Assembly: GCA_019090845.1 (NCBI GenBank)
Contig: JAHRVD010000332.1
Location: 1-6,558 of the forward strand
DNA: 6,558 bases
Direction of reading: 5' to 3'
DNA from: Marinosulfonomonas sp.
Lineage (GTDB): Bacteria; Pseudomonadota; Alphaproteobacteria; Rhodobacterales; Rhodobacteraceae
Shown: one piece after another, positions 5,671-6,558 of the stretch
Layout: each line of letters begins with the position of its first letter
Position numbering within the stretch: position 1 is the stretch's first letter
Translations under genes and position numbers: made by a program
Notes under the pieces: model-generated
Databases searched by the model: none
What the model saw: the letters and a program-made list of their open reading frames with translations, nothing else
What the model was told of the DNA's origin: nothing

Positions 5671-6558
5671 TTAGTGTTCGGTTGGCAAAGTGGTTTCTGT
5701 CCGATCCCGAATATCCGGAAGATGCCCCGGATTTCTGACACGGGAGGATTGCCTTGGAAGCGATTGGGTTTCAAACTCAACCGGTCTTTGGGCAATCTCT
5801 TTTTCGATCCGTTCCACGACATTGTTGAGCACGGGAAGATACCGGTCCAAAGCGGCCTCCAGTTTCATCGTTTTCCGAAAGAAAATTAGGTTCATAGAGG
5901 CGATGACGTTACCTGATTTTCGAATTGGTACCGCAAAACTTGCAAAACGTGGGTCTGTTTCGCCGTTGCTTGATGCATAACCGTTGTTCCGTGTGCTCGG
6001 TTGCAAATGAAGAAGCCGTTCTAAATGGCGTGACATGGTGGAAACATCGTAAAGCCGCCCAACGTTTTCAAGCAGGGCCTGTCGTTCCGCTTCGCCACAA
6101 AAACAAAGGTATGCCCTGCCAAGTGCAGTTGTCAAAAGCGGTAATCTGGTGCCAACAGCGTTTCGATGAACAGAATATGGGCTGAGGTGATGTGTGGTTT
6201 CCACGATCCGCATCGCGTCATGGTCAATTACGGTCAGACTGCTTGGCCACAGGACTTCCTGAACCAGTTCTTCCATCATTGGAAAGGCAATCTCACCCAG
6301 TTGGCTGGCGCCGTCGACATTTGCGGTCAGCATGCGAATTTTTGAAGTCAGATAGAAAATTCTGCCCTCGTCGTTGCGACGGACATAACCAAGGTTTTCG
6401 AGCGTCTCCAGTATTCTGTAGACTGTAGTTCTGGGCACGCCGCTATAGGCGCTGATCTGAGCGGCTGATGAGTTAGTGTTGCGCGCGACGGCATCCAATA
6501 TCGCCAATCCCCGCTCGATCGCACGGACGTGCTTATACTGGTGTCCAGACTCTTCATC
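5671..6558 (-). CDS. IclR-family transcriptional regulator, MhpR-like, partial (N-terminus off the right edge)
   Basis: The minus-strand frame is open from the window edge to a TAA at 5673-5671, giving 295 visible residues. None of the first 17 codons is a start, and they already encode the family's opening 'VRAIERGLAILDAVA' pattern, so only a short N-terminus is missing. Numbered from the edge, the winged helix-turn-helix spans about residues 18-72 (AAQISAYSGVPRTTVYRILE, 32-51, then the wing), followed by the IclR effector domain. That domain resembles E. coli MhpR as I recall it: 'VLWPSSLTVIDHDAM', 'VETTHHLSPYSVHR', 'GTRLPLL' and 'FAVPIRKSGNVIASMNLIFF'. MhpR activates phenylpropionate catabolism in response to 3-hydroxyphenylpropionate-type ligands. 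About 35 residues rich in Arg, Pro and Thr follow the last effector helix, longer than I expect. It converges on the monooxygenase gene and may regulate it or a cluster beyond the edge. Confidence 0.9.
   Translation of the reverse strand, partial: DEESGHQYKHVRAIERGLAILDAVARNTNSSAAQISAYSGVPRTTVYRILETLENLGYVRRNDEGRIFYLTSKIRMLTANVDGASQLGEIAFPMMEELVQEVLWPSSLTVIDHDAMRIVETTHHLSPYSVHRNAVGTRLPLLTTALGRAYLCFCGEAERQALLENVGRLYDVSTMSRHLERLLHLQPSTRNNGYASSNGETDPRFASFAVPIRKSGNVIASMNLIFFRKTMKLEAALDRYLPVLNNVVERIEKEIAQRPVEFETQSLPRQSSRVRNPGHLPDIRDRTETTLPTEH

Noticed and set aside
6505..6507. TTG as the start of the IclR regulator
   Set aside because: Codons upstream of it already encode the conserved opening of the IclR DNA-binding domain, so the true start is beyond position 6558.
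6348..6557. Small ATG open frame at the right edge on the minus strand
   Set aside because: It is out of frame with the IclR protein, whose helix-turn-helix is clearly encoded in the other frame right up to the edge.
1..6558. Mobile elements, CRISPR arrays, tRNA or rRNA genes, toxin-antitoxin or defence genes
   Set aside because: Nothing resembling transposase motifs, terminal repeats, regularly spaced repeats or structural RNA was seen. Every long stretch is explained by ordinary catabolic, transport and regulatory genes.

Overview
The window looks like part of an alphaproteobacterial chromosome, most plausibly a marine Rhodobacterales (Roseobacter-type) bacterium. The grounds are moderate GC content, tightly packed genes with ATGA overlaps, a tripartite TRAP transporter, and the style of the regulators. 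This placement is inferred from gene content and protein style, not from a marker gene.

Layout, left to right. Positions 1-476 (minus) hold the N-terminal 158 codons of a metallo-beta-lactamase-fold hydrolase that runs off the left edge. Positions 496-3406 (minus) hold a complete TRAP transporter: large permease (dctM), small permease (dctQ) and periplasmic binding protein (dctP), each joined to the next by a 4-base ATGA overlap. Positions 3470-4144 (minus) hold a TetR-family regulator, 63 bases upstream of dctP. The likely transcription order is tetR, dctP, dctQ, dctM, hydrolase. A 289-base gap (4145-4433) separates tetR from a divergent single-component FAD aromatic-ring monooxygenase (4434-5600, plus). 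That gene converges on an IclR-family regulator (5671-6558, minus, N-terminus beyond the right edge). A 12-bp hairpin lies between their stop codons.

How the parts may work together: the binding protein and permeases would import a small organic acid using an ion gradient. The flavoprotein resembles salicylate / 6-hydroxynicotinate hydroxylases and would hydroxylate an aromatic ring. The MBL-fold protein could hydrolyse a downstream intermediate. The IclR protein resembles MhpR, a regulator of phenylpropionate catabolism, which also points to aromatic acids. The substrate cannot be named from sequence. Three proteins show substitutions at positions that are usually diagnostic: the TRAP binding-protein arginine, the second histidine of the MBL metal motif, and the residue matching the NicC active-site histidine. 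The family labels therefore should not be read as substrate assignments.

The clearest regulatory signal is a 35-base interrupted palindrome over the tetR start codon. It overlaps a TTGACA-N17-AATGAT promoter whose predicted start point is the A of the ATG, which suggests a leaderless, self-repressed regulator. I see no mobile element, CRISPR array, rRNA or tRNA, and no evidence of an exotic new system. The window reads as a catabolic gene cluster with an unassigned substrate.
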